DNA from: JBHJGP01 sp050331695
Lineage (GTDB): Bacteria > Pseudomonadota > Alphaproteobacteria > Geminicoccales > Geminicoccaceae
DNA length: 64,000 bases
Assembly (NCBI GenBank): GCA_050331695.1
Contig: JBHJGP010000015.1
Location: forward strand, 62,001-126,000
Direction: 5' to 3'
Positions 9,550-17,645 of this stretch are shown here, one piece after another. Position 1 is the first letter of the stretch. Every line of letters begins with the position of its first letter. The notes under the pieces were generated by a model, which was not told where the DNA came from, did no database searches, and saw only the letters and a program-made list of their open reading frames with translations. The position numbers were made by a program, and so were the translations under genes.

Positions 9550-9818
9550 CTCGTCGTCCTCCCAGATACGCGTGGGCGTGAGGTTTCGGACAGTCATGGA
9601 CCAGATCGGGCCCGACGCCAACGTCGCTTTTCGCCACCTTCGCCTGGAAGCGTGAACGGCAGGGCTTGCCAGGAGTCTGGTATTGCCCCAGCGTTCATGT
9701 ATTGGTTTTTGCCGATAACGCGGTGACGGTGCCGGGCAACAAGGTATCCGTTTTGGGCGTCTTGGCCCTGGCCCGGTTATTGCGAGAGAGACGGGAAGCT
9801 AACGGAGGATACGTCCCA

Positions 9819-10808
9819 ATGAACAAGCGAGGGGTTATCGGCGCGATCGCCGGACTGGCGACCATGACGAGTGTGCAGGCGGTGTCGGCCCAGGAGCTGA
9901 CGGTCGCCTACTTTCTGGAATGGCCGATGCCGTTCCAATTCGCCAAGGCCAAGGGCATCTATGAGGAAGAGTTGGGCGTCACCATCAACTGGCGTTCGTT
10001 CGACACCGGGACCGCCATGTCGGCGGCGATGGCCTCGGGCGATGTCCACATCTCGGTGAGCCAGGGCGTGCCACCCTTCGTGGTCGCGACCTCCGCTGGC
10101 CAGGATCTGCAGATGGTCGACGTCGCCGTCTCCTATGTCGAAAACGACAATTGCGTGGTCCGGTCCGAGCTTGAGGTCGACAAGACCAACGTGGCCGATC
10201 TTGAAGGCGGCAAGGTCGGCGTTCCGATCGGCACTGCCGCCCATTATGGCTTCCTCAAACAGATGGATCATTTCGGGGTCGACATTGCGAGCATGGACGT
10301 GGTCGACATGGCGCCGCCGGACGGCGCGGCCGCCTTCGCCCAGGGCAATCTCGACATGGTTTGCGGCTGGGGCGGTGCGCTCCGGCGGATGCTCGAGCAC
10401 GGCAACGTCCTGCTCACCGGCGCCGAGAAGGAAGAGTTGGGCATCAAGGTCTTCGACGTGACCAGCGTGCCCGCCAGCTTCGCCGCCGAGAACCCCGATC
10501 TTCTCGCCGATTTCTTGCGGGTGACGGCCGAGATGAACGAGAAATGGGAGACTGACAAAGACGAGATGTTGCCGGTGATCGCCCAGGACGCGGGCATGGA
10601 CGAACAGGCCACCGCCGACACCATGGCGACGTTCGTTTTCCCCAGTGTCGAGGAGCAGCTCTCCCAGGAATGGCTTGGTGGCGACGCTCAAGCGTTCCTG
10701 AAGGAAGTGGCCGACTTCTTCGTCGAGCAGGGCAGCATGCCCCAAGCCCGCGAGACCTATGAAGGTGCCGTGGATGCGGGCCATCTGAAGGCGGTCGGCG
10801 GGGTCTGA
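9819..10808 (+). CDS. tauA: taurine-type ABC transporter, periplasmic binding protein
   Basis: A 329-residue secreted binding protein of the SsuA/TauA/NMT1 class. A short Sec signal peptide ends near VSA-QE (residue about 25), followed by the family's opening strand (ELTVAYFLEWPMPFQFAKAKG). It would deliver taurine or a close sulfonate to the TauBC complex. The ATG at 9819 has GGAGG 10 bases upstream; the frame is open to 9666 without a credible earlier start. It is divergent from xsc and is followed by a GC hairpin and the ATPase gene, the standard tauA-B-C order of marine and soil alphaproteobacteria. Confidence 0.9.
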   Translation: MNKRGVIGAIAGLATMTSVQAVSAQELTVAYFLEWPMPFQFAKAKGIYEEELGVTINWRSFDTGTAMSAAMASGDVHISVSQGVPPFVVATSAGQDLQMVDVAVSYVENDNCVVRSELEVDKTNVADLEGGKVGVPIGTAAHYGFLKQMDHFGVDIASMDVVDMAPPDGAAAFAQGNLDMVCGWGGALRRMLEHGNVLLTGAEKEELGIKVFDVTSVPASFAAENPDLLADFLRVTAEMNEKWETDKDEMLPVIAQDAGMDEQATADTMATFVFPSVEEQLSQEWLGGDAQAFLKEVADFFVEQGSMPQARETYEGAVDAGHLKAVGGV

Positions 10809-10833
10809 TCACCACCCCACAGGCCTTACGGGG

Positions 10834-10853
10834 CGGCGGGTCGAGGCCCGCCG
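10834..10853 (+). other. intercistronic hairpin between tauA and tauB
   Basis: CGGCGGG (10834-10840) and CCCGCCG (10847-10853) form a perfect 7-bp all-GC stem with a 6-base loop. No T-run follows. It lies right after the binding-protein stop, where such stems commonly protect the abundant upstream message and reduce downstream expression (inference). Confidence 0.5.
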
Positions 10854-10887
10854 GCCGGTAGGCCCAACATCACCGGGAGGACCCCCT

Positions 10888-11694
10888 TTGTCCGGGCTCT
10901 TGGTCAATGATATCTCGATGCGGTTCGACTTGCCGGATGGCGGCGCGGTTCAGGCCCTGCAGAATGTGGGCATCGATCTGAAGGAAGGGGAACTCCTCTC
11001 GGTTCTGGGTCCGTCCGGCTGCGGCAAGACTACGCTCCTCAACATCATCGCCGGTTTTCTGGCGCCGACCGAAGGCACGGTTTTGCTGGGTGGCGAGCAG
11101 GTCTCAGGCCCCGGGCCCGAACGGGGCATGGTCTTCCAGCAGGGAGCCCTGTTCGAATGGATGAATGTCCGCAAGAACGTGGCCTTCGGTCCGACCATGA
11201 AGGGCATGGCGTCTTCCGAGATCAATGCCACCGTCGATCATCTGCTCGAGACCGTCGGCCTCAGAGATTTCAAGGAGAAGGCGATCTACGAGCTTTCGGG
11301 CGGCATGCAGCAGCGGGTGGCGCTCGCCCGCTGTCTCGCCAATGATCCGGAAGTGATCCTGATGGATGAGCCCTTGGGCGCGCTGGATGCGCTCACCCGG
11401 GAGAAGATGCAGGGCCTGGTGCTCAAGCTCTGGCGCGAGACCGGTAAGACCATCATCCTGATCACTCACTCGGTCGAGGAAGCGCTTTTGCTGGGCGAAC
11501 GGCTGATCGTTATGGCGCCCCGACCCGGCCGCATCCACAAGGAATATCGCCTGCCCTTCGCCGAGCAAGGCGTCGGCGCCGATCTCCGCGAGGTCAAGAA
11601 ATCGGACGGGTTCGGTGATACGCGCGAAGAAATACTGTCGATGATCTGGGACATGGAGGAGGAGATCATGGGTCGTGCGGAGACGGCCTCATGA
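10888..11694 (+). CDS. tauB: taurine-type ABC transporter, ATP-binding protein
   Basis: A 268-residue cytoplasmic ABC ATPase powering sulfonate uptake. Walker A GPSGCGKTT is at residues 41-49, the Q-loop is in MVFQQGAL (about 81-88), the signature LSGGMQQ at 136-142, Walker B VILMDEP at 156-162, and the H-loop is in ITHSVEEA. The start is TTG, supported by GGGAGG 7 bases upstream and by the family N-terminus. Its end overlaps the permease start by 4 bases (ATGA). Confidence 0.92.
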   Translation: MSGLLVNDISMRFDLPDGGAVQALQNVGIDLKEGELLSVLGPSGCGKTTLLNIIAGFLAPTEGTVLLGGEQVSGPGPERGMVFQQGALFEWMNVRKNVAFGPTMKGMASSEINATVDHLLETVGLRDFKEKAIYELSGGMQQRVALARCLANDPEVILMDEPLGALDALTREKMQGLVLKLWRETGKTIILITHSVEEALLLGERLIVMAPRPGRIHKEYRLPFAEQGVGADLREVKKSDGFGDTREEILSMIWDMEEEIMGRAETAS

Positions 11695-12962
11695 TGATCC
11701 TCCTGATCTATATCGCGATCTTCGCCGGCGCCTATCTGGCGGTCAGCTTCGTCTCGAGACAGGTCGAGCACCGCCACGATTTCACCAGCCTCAAGACCGT
11801 GACCTTTGGTGACGAGAGCACCGTGCGTGCCGACCGATCGGCCTCGATCATCTCGGTGGTCTCGATCTTCCTGATCTGGGGCGCGTTCACCGGCTCGAGC
11901 CTGGTGCCGATCCACGCGCCGGGTCCGTTCATCGGCGACACCCAGTTCACCTACACCGCCGACCGGCCGTCCGGCGAAACCGATGAGGCCACGGTTTGGG
12001 TGCGGGTGCACAAGATCGGCGAGGATGTCAGCGAGCCGGAGATCGATGCCGCCTCGGATCTGGGCTTCGCCAAGGACGACGCCGCCACAGTCGGCGCGTG
12101 GCGGAGCGGGCTGATCCGGGTCGACCGCAATGATGAGGGCGGCGACCAGGACGCCTATCGGGTCGCCGCCGTCAACGGTCAGCCGATCGAGCCCGGCGCC
12201 ACCGTCTCGACAGACGACGGGACCGTGACCATGACCCCCCGGGGTTCGCTCTCCTTCGAGCCGGCCAAGGGCTGGCAGATGGAGCCGATCTGGCTGCCGC
12301 CGCCGGAGGCCGTGGTCGCGCGCCTGATCGAGATCGCCCGGGACGGCTATCAGAATGTCACCCTGTTCGAGAACGTCGCCTGGTCCCTGATCCGGGTGAT
12401 CGCGGGCTTCGTCGCCGGCAGCATCGTCGGCATCCCGCTCGGCTACGCCATGGGGCTCAGCAACTGGTTCCGGGGCTGGTTCGATCCGATCGTCGAGTTC
12501 ATGCGGCCCGTGCCGCCGCTGGCCCTGATCCCGCTCGTCATCATCTGGTTCGGCATTTGGGAAACGGGCAAGATCTCGCTTCTGTTTCTGGCGGCGCTTT
12601 GGATCATGACGATCTCGGCCCGGGCCGGGGTCTCGGGCGTGCGCATCTCCAAGGTCCATGCCGCCTATTCGCTCGGCGCCTCCAAATGGCAGGTGCTGAC
12701 CCGGGTCATCGTCCCCAACTCGCTGCCCGAAATCTTTACCGGCGCCCGGGTTGCCATGGGGGTGTGCTGGGGCACGGTGGTCGCCGCCGAACTGGTCGCC
12801 GCCGAGAAAGGTGCCGGTAAGATGATCATCGCCGCTTCGAAGTTTCAGCAGACCGATATCGTGATCATGGGGATCATCCTGATCGGCATCATCGGCTACG
12901 GGATCGACGTGCTGATGCGCCTGGCCGAACGCCAACTGATCCCCTGGAAAGGTCGGGGTTAG
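11691..12962 (+). CDS. tauC: taurine-type ABC transporter permease with an extra extracytoplasmic domain
   Basis: The C-terminal half (about 205-423) is an ordinary binding-protein-dependent permease: a LPPPEAVV entry, five to six membrane spans, and the EAA-loop AAYSLGASKWQVLTRVIVPNSLPEI. The N-terminal half is unusual. After two predicted helices (2-20 and 53-71) comes a hydrophilic insert of roughly 125 residues (about 75-200), Asp/Glu-rich and predicted to face the periplasm, making the protein 423 residues instead of about 275. It starts with an ATGA overlap on tauB. The insert might help dock TauA or shape substrate choice (inference). Confidence 0.88.
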   Translation: MMILLIYIAIFAGAYLAVSFVSRQVEHRHDFTSLKTVTFGDESTVRADRSASIISVVSIFLIWGAFTGSSLVPIHAPGPFIGDTQFTYTADRPSGETDEATVWVRVHKIGEDVSEPEIDAASDLGFAKDDAATVGAWRSGLIRVDRNDEGGDQDAYRVAAVNGQPIEPGATVSTDDGTVTMTPRGSLSFEPAKGWQMEPIWLPPPEAVVARLIEIARDGYQNVTLFENVAWSLIRVIAGFVAGSIVGIPLGYAMGLSNWFRGWFDPIVEFMRPVPPLALIPLVIIWFGIWETGKISLLFLAALWIMTISARAGVSGVRISKVHAAYSLGASKWQVLTRVIVPNSLPEIFTGARVAMGVCWGTVVAAELVAAEKGAGKMIIAASKFQQTDIVIMGIILIGIIGYGIDVLMRLAERQLIPWKGRG

Positions 12963-12987
12963 GCGCGATCGTAAGCTGGCCATCGTC

Positions 12988-13011
12988 AAGGCGTCTCTTC
13001 GCGGACGCTTT
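12988..13011. terminator. weak shared terminator-like hairpin between convergent tauC and the channel gene
   Basis: AAGGCGTC (12988-12995) and GACGCTTT (13004-13011) pair over 8 positions with one G-T wobble around an 8-base loop, in the 77-base gap between converging genes. T-runs are only 3 long on the plus side, so the call is tentative. Confidence 0.3.
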
Positions 13012-13039
13012 GATCGAGACCGAAAATCCTGTCGCTCGG

Positions 13040-13831
13040 TCAGCTCTCGACCCTATTCGCCGCCTTCAGTTCGGCGATGTCGGCGCGTAGCGCCTTGACC
13101 TCGGCGAGAATGGCATCGCGCTCGTCATGGCTCGCTTCGTCCTGGGCCTCGTGCATCGAATTGACAATGATCGCGATGAACAGGTTGAGCACGACGAAGG
13201 ACGAGACCAGGACGAAGGGCACGAAGAACAGCCACGCCAGGGGGTAGACCTCCATCAGCGGCCGGACGATGCCCATCGACCAGCTTTCCAAGGTCATGAT
13301 CTGAAACAACGAATAGAGCGAGGCGCCGATCGTGCCGAACCATTCGGGAAAAGCCTCGCCGAACAGCTTCGTGCTCATCACCGCCGCGATGTAGAAGATC
13401 AGCGACAACAGAAGAATGACCGTTCCCATCGCCGGGATCGCGGCCAGAAGACCGTTCACCACCTGGCGCATCCGCGGCACCACAGAGATCAGCCGCATGG
13501 CCCTGAGGATGCGGAGCGCCCGCAGCACGGAGAGACCGTAAGAGCCCGGCACGTAAGCGGCGCCTACGATGACGAGGTCAAAAACGTTCCAGCCATCCAG
13601 AAAGAAACGGTGGCGATAGACGAAAAGCTTGAGCGCGATCTCGACCGTGAAGATGGCGATCGCCAGCCGGTCGATGGCGATCAACAACCCGCCCGCAAAA
13701 GCCATGGCAGACGCGCTCGTCTCAAGACCGATCGTGATCGAATTGACGATGATCACGGCCATGATGACGTTGCGGAAGCCTGGTGCCTCGACCAAACGCA
13801 CAAGCGCACCTCGAGCGGGCGTTTTTGTCAT
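13040..13831 (-). CDS. bacterial voltage-gated sodium channel (NaChBac/NavAb type)
   Basis: A six-helix ion channel subunit that should assemble as a tetramer in the inner membrane. The S4 voltage sensor is visible as arginines every third residue (LRALRILRAMRLI). The pore loop carries TLESWSMG, identical to the sodium-selectivity filter of NavAb-type channels. A charged C-terminal helix (DERDAILAEVKALRADIAELK) fits the family's tetrameric coiled coil. I place the start at 13831, where GGAG precedes the ATG; in-frame ATGs at 13855 and 13891 add 8 and 20 residues with no better ribosome site. Family members affect motility, chemotaxis and pH or sodium responses. It stands alone, convergent with tauC. 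Confidence 0.9.
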   Translation of the reverse strand: MTKTPARGALVRLVEAPGFRNVIMAVIIVNSITIGLETSASAMAFAGGLLIAIDRLAIAIFTVEIALKLFVYRHRFFLDGWNVFDLVIVGAAYVPGSYGLSVLRALRILRAMRLISVVPRMRQVVNGLLAAIPAMGTVILLLSLIFYIAAVMSTKLFGEAFPEWFGTIGASLYSLFQIMTLESWSMGIVRPLMEVYPLAWLFFVPFVLVSSFVVLNLFIAIIVNSMHEAQDEASHDERDAILAEVKALRADIAELKAANRVES

Positions 13832-13982
13832 CCCCTTTCGAACTCCAAATTTCATGGGATTTTCAGACGAGAACCTTTTCGTCTGTTGCATAGCCGGAAT
13901 TGCAAGCTATGGGCTACAGGCGCGGTCAGCAAACGCAGCGCTTAAGACCAGCGTGATGCGCCAGGTTCGGCTTGCGCTTCTG

Positions 13983-14015
13983 CATCAGATTGATCATCAT
14001 ATGATGCGTCTGATG
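13983..14015. promoter_or_regulatory. palindromic candidate operator of the vapBC operon
   Basis: A perfect 12-bp palindrome CATCATATGATG (13995-14006) is nested in a wider inverted repeat CATCAGA (13983-13989) / TCTGATG (14009-14015). It ends 15 bases before the antitoxin start, where the VapBC complex classically binds to autorepress. The repeats are seen directly; the binding role is inferred. Confidence 0.55.
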
Positions 14016-14030
14016 ATGAAAGGCGAGACT

Positions 14031-14225
14031 GTGCGAACAACGGTGACATTGGACGACAAGCTCCTGGATCGGGCAGTTGATCTTACCGGGGTTAAGGAGC
14101 GGGGCGTTCTTTTGAAGGAAGCGTTGAGGGCGTTGATCGAGCGAGAGAGTGCGAGGCGATTGGCACGTCTGGGTGGCACGGAGCGAAAGCTTGAAGCACC
14201 GCCTCGGCGACGCCTCGCCAAGTGA
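14031..14225 (+). CDS. vapB: type II antitoxin, VapB family
   Basis: A 64-residue antitoxin. The N-terminus (M)RTTVTLDDKLLDRAVDLTG is typical of the ribbon-helix-helix VapB group, and the basic C-terminal tail (RKLEAPPRRRLAK) is the part expected to wrap the toxin. I chose GTG at 14031 because it gives this family start and has AAGGCGAG just upstream; ATGs at 14013 and 14016 add only 5-6 residues. It overlaps the toxin gene by 4 bases (GTGA), giving coupled translation with antitoxin first. Confidence 0.85.
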   Translation: MRTTVTLDDKLLDRAVDLTGVKERGVLLKEALRALIERESARRLARLGGTERKLEAPPRRRLAK

Positions 14226-14593
14226 TCCTGGCCGATACCTCCGTCTGGGTGGATCATCTGCGCTCGGGCGATGGCCGACTGGCGGCGCTCCTGGAGGCCA
14301 ACCGCATCGTCTGTCATCCTCTGGTCGTTGCCGAGATTGCCCTGGGATCGCTTCGTGACAGGGCAGACGTGCTTGGATTGCTTGATGATCTAGCGACGGC
14401 GCCCATGGCTTCGATCGATGAAGTGCGTGCGTTGATCGAAGAACGAAAACTGTTCGCGCGGGGCATAGGGCTTGTTGACGCGGCGCTTATCGCCTCTTGT
14501 CTGCTGGCGCCCGGCACATTTCTTTGGACCCGTGATCGAAGGCTCGCCCAAGCCGCCGACGCGTTGAACGTGGGCGTGGACGAGACCGAATAG
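14222..14593 (+). CDS. vapC: type II toxin, VapC family PIN-domain ribonuclease
   Basis: A 123-residue PIN-domain protein; VapC toxins cleave tRNA or rRNA when freed from VapB. The acidic metal-binding set is present: Asp5 (ILADTS), Glu38 (VVAEIA), Asp86 (LVDAALIA) and Asp105 (WTRDRRL), so the active site looks intact. The GTG start overlaps the antitoxin stop. The gene ends 21 bases before a convergent transporter permease. It reads as a functional stand-alone toxin-antitoxin module. Confidence 0.9.
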   Translation: MILADTSVWVDHLRSGDGRLAALLEANRIVCHPLVVAEIALGSLRDRADVLGLLDDLATAPMASIDEVRALIEERKLFARGIGLVDAALIASCLLAPGTFLWTRDRRLAQAADALNVGVDETE

Positions 14594-14614
14594 CGTGGGT
14601 TCGGGCCTAATCTG

Positions 14615-15442
14615 CTAGCCCTTCACCGCACCCGACGTCAGGCCTTGGACCAGGTAGCGCTGGATCAGGGCGAAGAACAAACACGCGGGGATGAGCGCCA
14701 GGCAGCCGGCGGCCGTCATCTGCCCCCAATCGACCGAGAATTTGCCGATAAAGGTCAAAAGCCCGACCGGGAAGGTCATGTTTTCTTCCGAGTTGATCAG
14801 CATCAGCGAGAACAGGAGCTCGGACCAGGCGGCCGTGAACACGAAGCCCAGCGTCGCCGCCATGCCGGGCAGGGTGAGGGGAAGAATGACCTTGAGCAGT
14901 GCCTGGAAGCGGGTGCAGCCGTCGATCATGCCGCTTTCCTCCAGCTCCTTCGGAATGCCCTCGAAGAAGGATTGCATCAGGAAGGTGGCGAACGGCGTGT
15001 TGAAGGCGGTGTAGACGATGATGAGGCCGAAAAGGGTGTCGGTCAGGCCCAAGGGCGTCATCAGCCGGTAGGTGGGTGCTATCAGCATGACGATCGGAAA
15101 CATTTGGGTCAGCAGCATCAGGAAGACGATCGCCGCCTTGCCCCGGAACGAGAAGCGCGAGAAGGCGTAGCCGGCAAGCGACGCGACGATCGTGACGGCG
15201 AGCGCCGTGCCGCCGGCGACGATGACGGAATTCTTGAAGAACACCGGAAAATCAGACGCCAGAACGACCTTCACGAAGTTGACGGACGTAAACTCGCTGG
15301 GCCAGAGACGCACGCCCTCGGTGTAGAGAAGCTGCTCGGGCGTCACGGCGATCTTGATCAGCCAGTACAGCGGAAAGAGCGCGAACAGGAGATAGGCGCC
15401 GATGGCGAGCCGGTGGCCGACGGTGGCGCCAAGTCCGTTCAT
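14615..15442 (-). CDS. sugar ABC transporter permease, MalG-like (CUT1)
   Basis: A 275-residue inner-membrane permease with about six helices and the CUT1 EAA loop (EELEESGMIDGCTRFQALLKVILPLTLPG). It ends VQGLTSGAVKG, the usual MalG-class tail. It forms a heterodimer with the upstream permease, whose stop overlaps its start (ATGA). Last gene of the lyase-SBP-permease-permease operon; no ATPase gene accompanies it, so it must borrow one, possibly the UgpC-type subunit at 19246-20340. Confidence 0.88.
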   Translation of the reverse strand: MNGLGATVGHRLAIGAYLLFALFPLYWLIKIAVTPEQLLYTEGVRLWPSEFTSVNFVKVVLASDFPVFFKNSVIVAGGTALAVTIVASLAGYAFSRFSFRGKAAIVFLMLLTQMFPIVMLIAPTYRLMTPLGLTDTLFGLIIVYTAFNTPFATFLMQSFFEGIPKELEESGMIDGCTRFQALLKVILPLTLPGMAATLGFVFTAAWSELLFSLMLINSEENMTFPVGLLTFIGKFSVDWGQMTAAGCLALIPACLFFALIQRYLVQGLTSGAVKG

Positions 15443-16377
15443 GCGGTCGATCTCAGCTTCGATCGCATGTGAAAGAGCAGCGCGGCATAGATCAACAGAA
15501 GAAAGAGAAGCACGCAGGCGATGGCCGAGGCATAGCCGAAATCGAGTTTTTTGTAGGCCGTGGTGAAGATCAGCGACGGCAGGATTTGCGTCGTATTGGC
15601 CGGCCCGCCATTGGTCATGACGATGATGAGGTCCGCAAAATTGCTGATCCAGATGGTCCGCAGGAGAACCGTGATCGCGATCATCGGCGCGAGGTACGGG
15701 AGCGTCACGTTCAAGAATTGTTGCCAGGGCGTGGCCCCGTCGATGCTCGCCGCCTCATACATCTCCTTCGGAATGGCCTGGAGCGCCGCCAGCAGCGTGA
15801 TCGCGAAGAACGGCACGCCGAACCAGACATTGGCGGTGATCGGGCCCCAGAGCGCCAGGTCCGGATCGCCCAGGATGTTGTAGGGCTCGTCCAGGAGACC
15901 CAGGCCGAACAGCCAGCGGGGCAAAGGCCCGATCACCGGGTTCAGGAGCCAGGCCCAGGTGAGCCCGGAGAGGAAGGTGGGCACGGCCCAGGGCAGGAAC
16001 ACCAGCGCCTGGACCACCCGCTTGCCGGCGAATGGCCGGTTGAGGAGCAGGGCGAGACCCAGGCCCAGGAGGAACTGGATCACCACGGACGAAACCGTCC
16101 ACCAGACGGTATTGCCGACAGCCCGGACGAACACGGGATCGCCGGTGGCGAGGGTCTCGAAATGGTCCGTGCCGACCCAGCCTTGGGCGAAAGGATTGAG
16201 GATCTGTACGTCGCGGAAAGCATAAGTGATGCCGACAACCAGCGGCACGACCATGACCAGGGCGATCAGGACCAGCGCCGGCGACAGGTAGCACCAGGGC
16301 TCGAGCGCGGCCCGGAACCATCCCTCCTCCCGGGGGACGGTCCCGGACTGACGAAAGGTTACTGCTGGGCTTGCCAC
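15439..16377 (-). CDS. sugar ABC transporter permease, MalF-like (CUT1)
   Basis: A membrane permease of about 312 residues, partner of the MalG-like protein downstream, with six to seven helices and the EAA loop (KEMYEAASIDGATPWQQFLNVTLPYL). The start is uncertain. GTG at 16377 lies within the end of the binding-protein gene; another in-frame GTG at 16410 would give 323 residues. A well-placed ATG after GGGAGGAGGG near 16320 is in a different frame and cannot start this protein. The overlap with the upstream gene suggests translational coupling. Confidence 0.85.
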   Translation of the reverse strand: MASPAVTFRQSGTVPREEGWFRAALEPWCYLSPALVLIALVMVVPLVVGITYAFRDVQILNPFAQGWVGTDHFETLATGDPVFVRAVGNTVWWTVSSVVIQFLLGLGLALLLNRPFAGKRVVQALVFLPWAVPTFLSGLTWAWLLNPVIGPLPRWLFGLGLLDEPYNILGDPDLALWGPITANVWFGVPFFAITLLAALQAIPKEMYEAASIDGATPWQQFLNVTLPYLAPMIAITVLLRTIWISNFADLIIVMTNGGPANTTQILPSLIFTTAYKKLDFGYASAIACVLLFLLLIYAALLFHMRSKLRSTA

Positions 16378-17621
16378 TTGGCGTAGGCGTCGGTGAGGTA
16401 GGAGGCCCACTCGCCGGCGACGTCTTCGGCGGTCCGTTGACCGAGCAGGAGCTCCTGGCCGGTCTGGATCGAGATCACGTCGGCAAAGTAGGCGAACTCC
16501 TCAAGATAGGTGGGCATCGAGATCGGCTGCCAGCGTTCGTCGTTGAGCTCGGTGAACCAGCCCTCGAATTGTTCGGTGCGGAAATGGGGATCCTGCTCGG
16601 CGCCCTCATGGATCGGGATCACGCCCACGAACTTGGACCATTCGAGGTTCATCTCCCGGCTGGAGAGGTGGCTCACCAGCGCCCAGGCCTCGTCCTTGTG
16701 CTCGGTCGCCTCGAACACCGACCAACCGGCATAGCCGATGGTCGGGAACGACTTGCCGGCGGGTCCCAGGGGCATCGGCGCCACGGCGAAATCCTCCTCG
16801 CTCATCCGTTCGGAGACCGCGATCAGCGCGTCCGGGTCCTGATCGAGCATGGCGCAGGTGCCGGAATAGAAGCCGGCGACGATCTCGTTGAAGCCCCAAT
16901 TGACGCTGTCCCGGGGCACGTAGCCCTGCTCATACATATCCTGAATGAACTGCAGGCCCTTCACGGCTTCCGGATCGTCGAGGGTCGACTTGCCGTCCTC
17001 GAAGAAGGTGGGCTCGCCCAGATAGTTGAGCATCCACATGATGTAGCCGTTGGTGGCGCCGGGTCCGCCTCGGAGGCAGTAGCCATATTTGCCGTCCAGC
17101 TCGGCGATCTTGGCCGAGCTCTCCATGAACTCGTCCATGGTCTCGGGCGGACCGTCGAGGCCGGCCTCGGCGAACAGTTTTTTGTTCCAGAACATGGCGC
17201 GGAGATAGAAGCCGTAAGGGATCATGTGGGTCTGATCCCGGATCACGCTGCCGAAATTGAGCGCGGCGTCGGTCAGCTCCTCGGTCTCGGACCATTCGGC
17301 CATGTAAGGCGAAAGATCCATGAGCTGGTCATTGTTGGCGTAGAGCGCCATCCAGCGGTCCGGCATCTCGACCACGTCCGGGATCTGGCCGCCCTGAACC
17401 ATGGTTGCGAGTTTTTCAAAGGCTTGGCCCCAGGGAAGAGAGGTTACCTCCACGGTGATTTCTGGATTGGCCTCCTCGAACGCGGCGAGCATCGTGTTCA
17501 GGTGTTCGGTCCGCGCCGGACTGGTGATCACTTCGACCAGCTGCAGCGTGGTTTCCGCCTGGGCCGAGGCGCCGATGGTGAGCGCACCCAGAAGCGCTGT
17601 CGTTGAAAGCCATTTTTGCAC
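16359..17621 (-). CDS. sugar ABC transporter, extracellular solute-binding protein family 1
   Basis: A 420-residue periplasmic binding protein with a Sec signal peptide (STTALLGALTIGASAQA, cut near residue 22) followed by the cluster B fold typical of CUT1 carbohydrate receptors (TEHLNTMLAAFEEANPEITVEV). Start is GTG at 17621 with GGGAGAG directly upstream; an ATG at 17613 is out of frame. Substrate unknown. It follows a Cys/Met-metabolism PLP enzyme gene by 24 bases, an unusual operon partner for a sugar importer. Confidence 0.88.
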   Translation of the reverse strand: MQKWLSTTALLGALTIGASAQAETTLQLVEVITSPARTEHLNTMLAAFEEANPEITVEVTSLPWGQAFEKLATMVQGGQIPDVVEMPDRWMALYANNDQLMDLSPYMAEWSETEELTDAALNFGSVIRDQTHMIPYGFYLRAMFWNKKLFAEAGLDGPPETMDEFMESSAKIAELDGKYGYCLRGGPGATNGYIMWMLNYLGEPTFFEDGKSTLDDPEAVKGLQFIQDMYEQGYVPRDSVNWGFNEIVAGFYSGTCAMLDQDPDALIAVSERMSEEDFAVAPMPLGPAGKSFPTIGYAGWSVFEATEHKDEAWALVSHLSSREMNLEWSKFVGVIPIHEGAEQDPHFRTEQFEGWFTELNDERWQPISMPTYLEEFAYFADVISIQTGQELLLGQRTAEDVAGEWASYLTDAYAKWQAQQ

Positions 17622-17645
17622 GCGTTCTCTCCCTTTCTTTTATCC

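Noticed and set aside
7783..9726. A 647-codon open frame on the plus strand across xsc
   Set aside because: It is antisense to a clear Xsc protein, its composition (Gly/Arg/His/Asp-rich, no recognisable motif) is that of a GC-rich shadow frame, and it has no plausible start signal.
9550..9818. TauR-type operator in the xsc-tauA divergent region
   Set aside because: I found no convincing repeat or published-type motif in these 269 bases, so no site is listed although shared control of the two genes is likely.
11466..12989. A 507-codon minus-strand frame opposite tauB and tauC
   Set aside because: Asp/Gly/Arg-rich shadow with no motif, while both sense genes have complete family signatures.
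15755..16321. ATG after an excellent GGGAGGAGGG site inside the MalF-like permease, suggesting a frameshift or a separate gene
   Set aside because: The frame it opens gives an Arg/Ala/Gly-rich product, while the overlapping frame encodes a full-length normal permease with its EAA loop; the ribosome-site match looks accidental.
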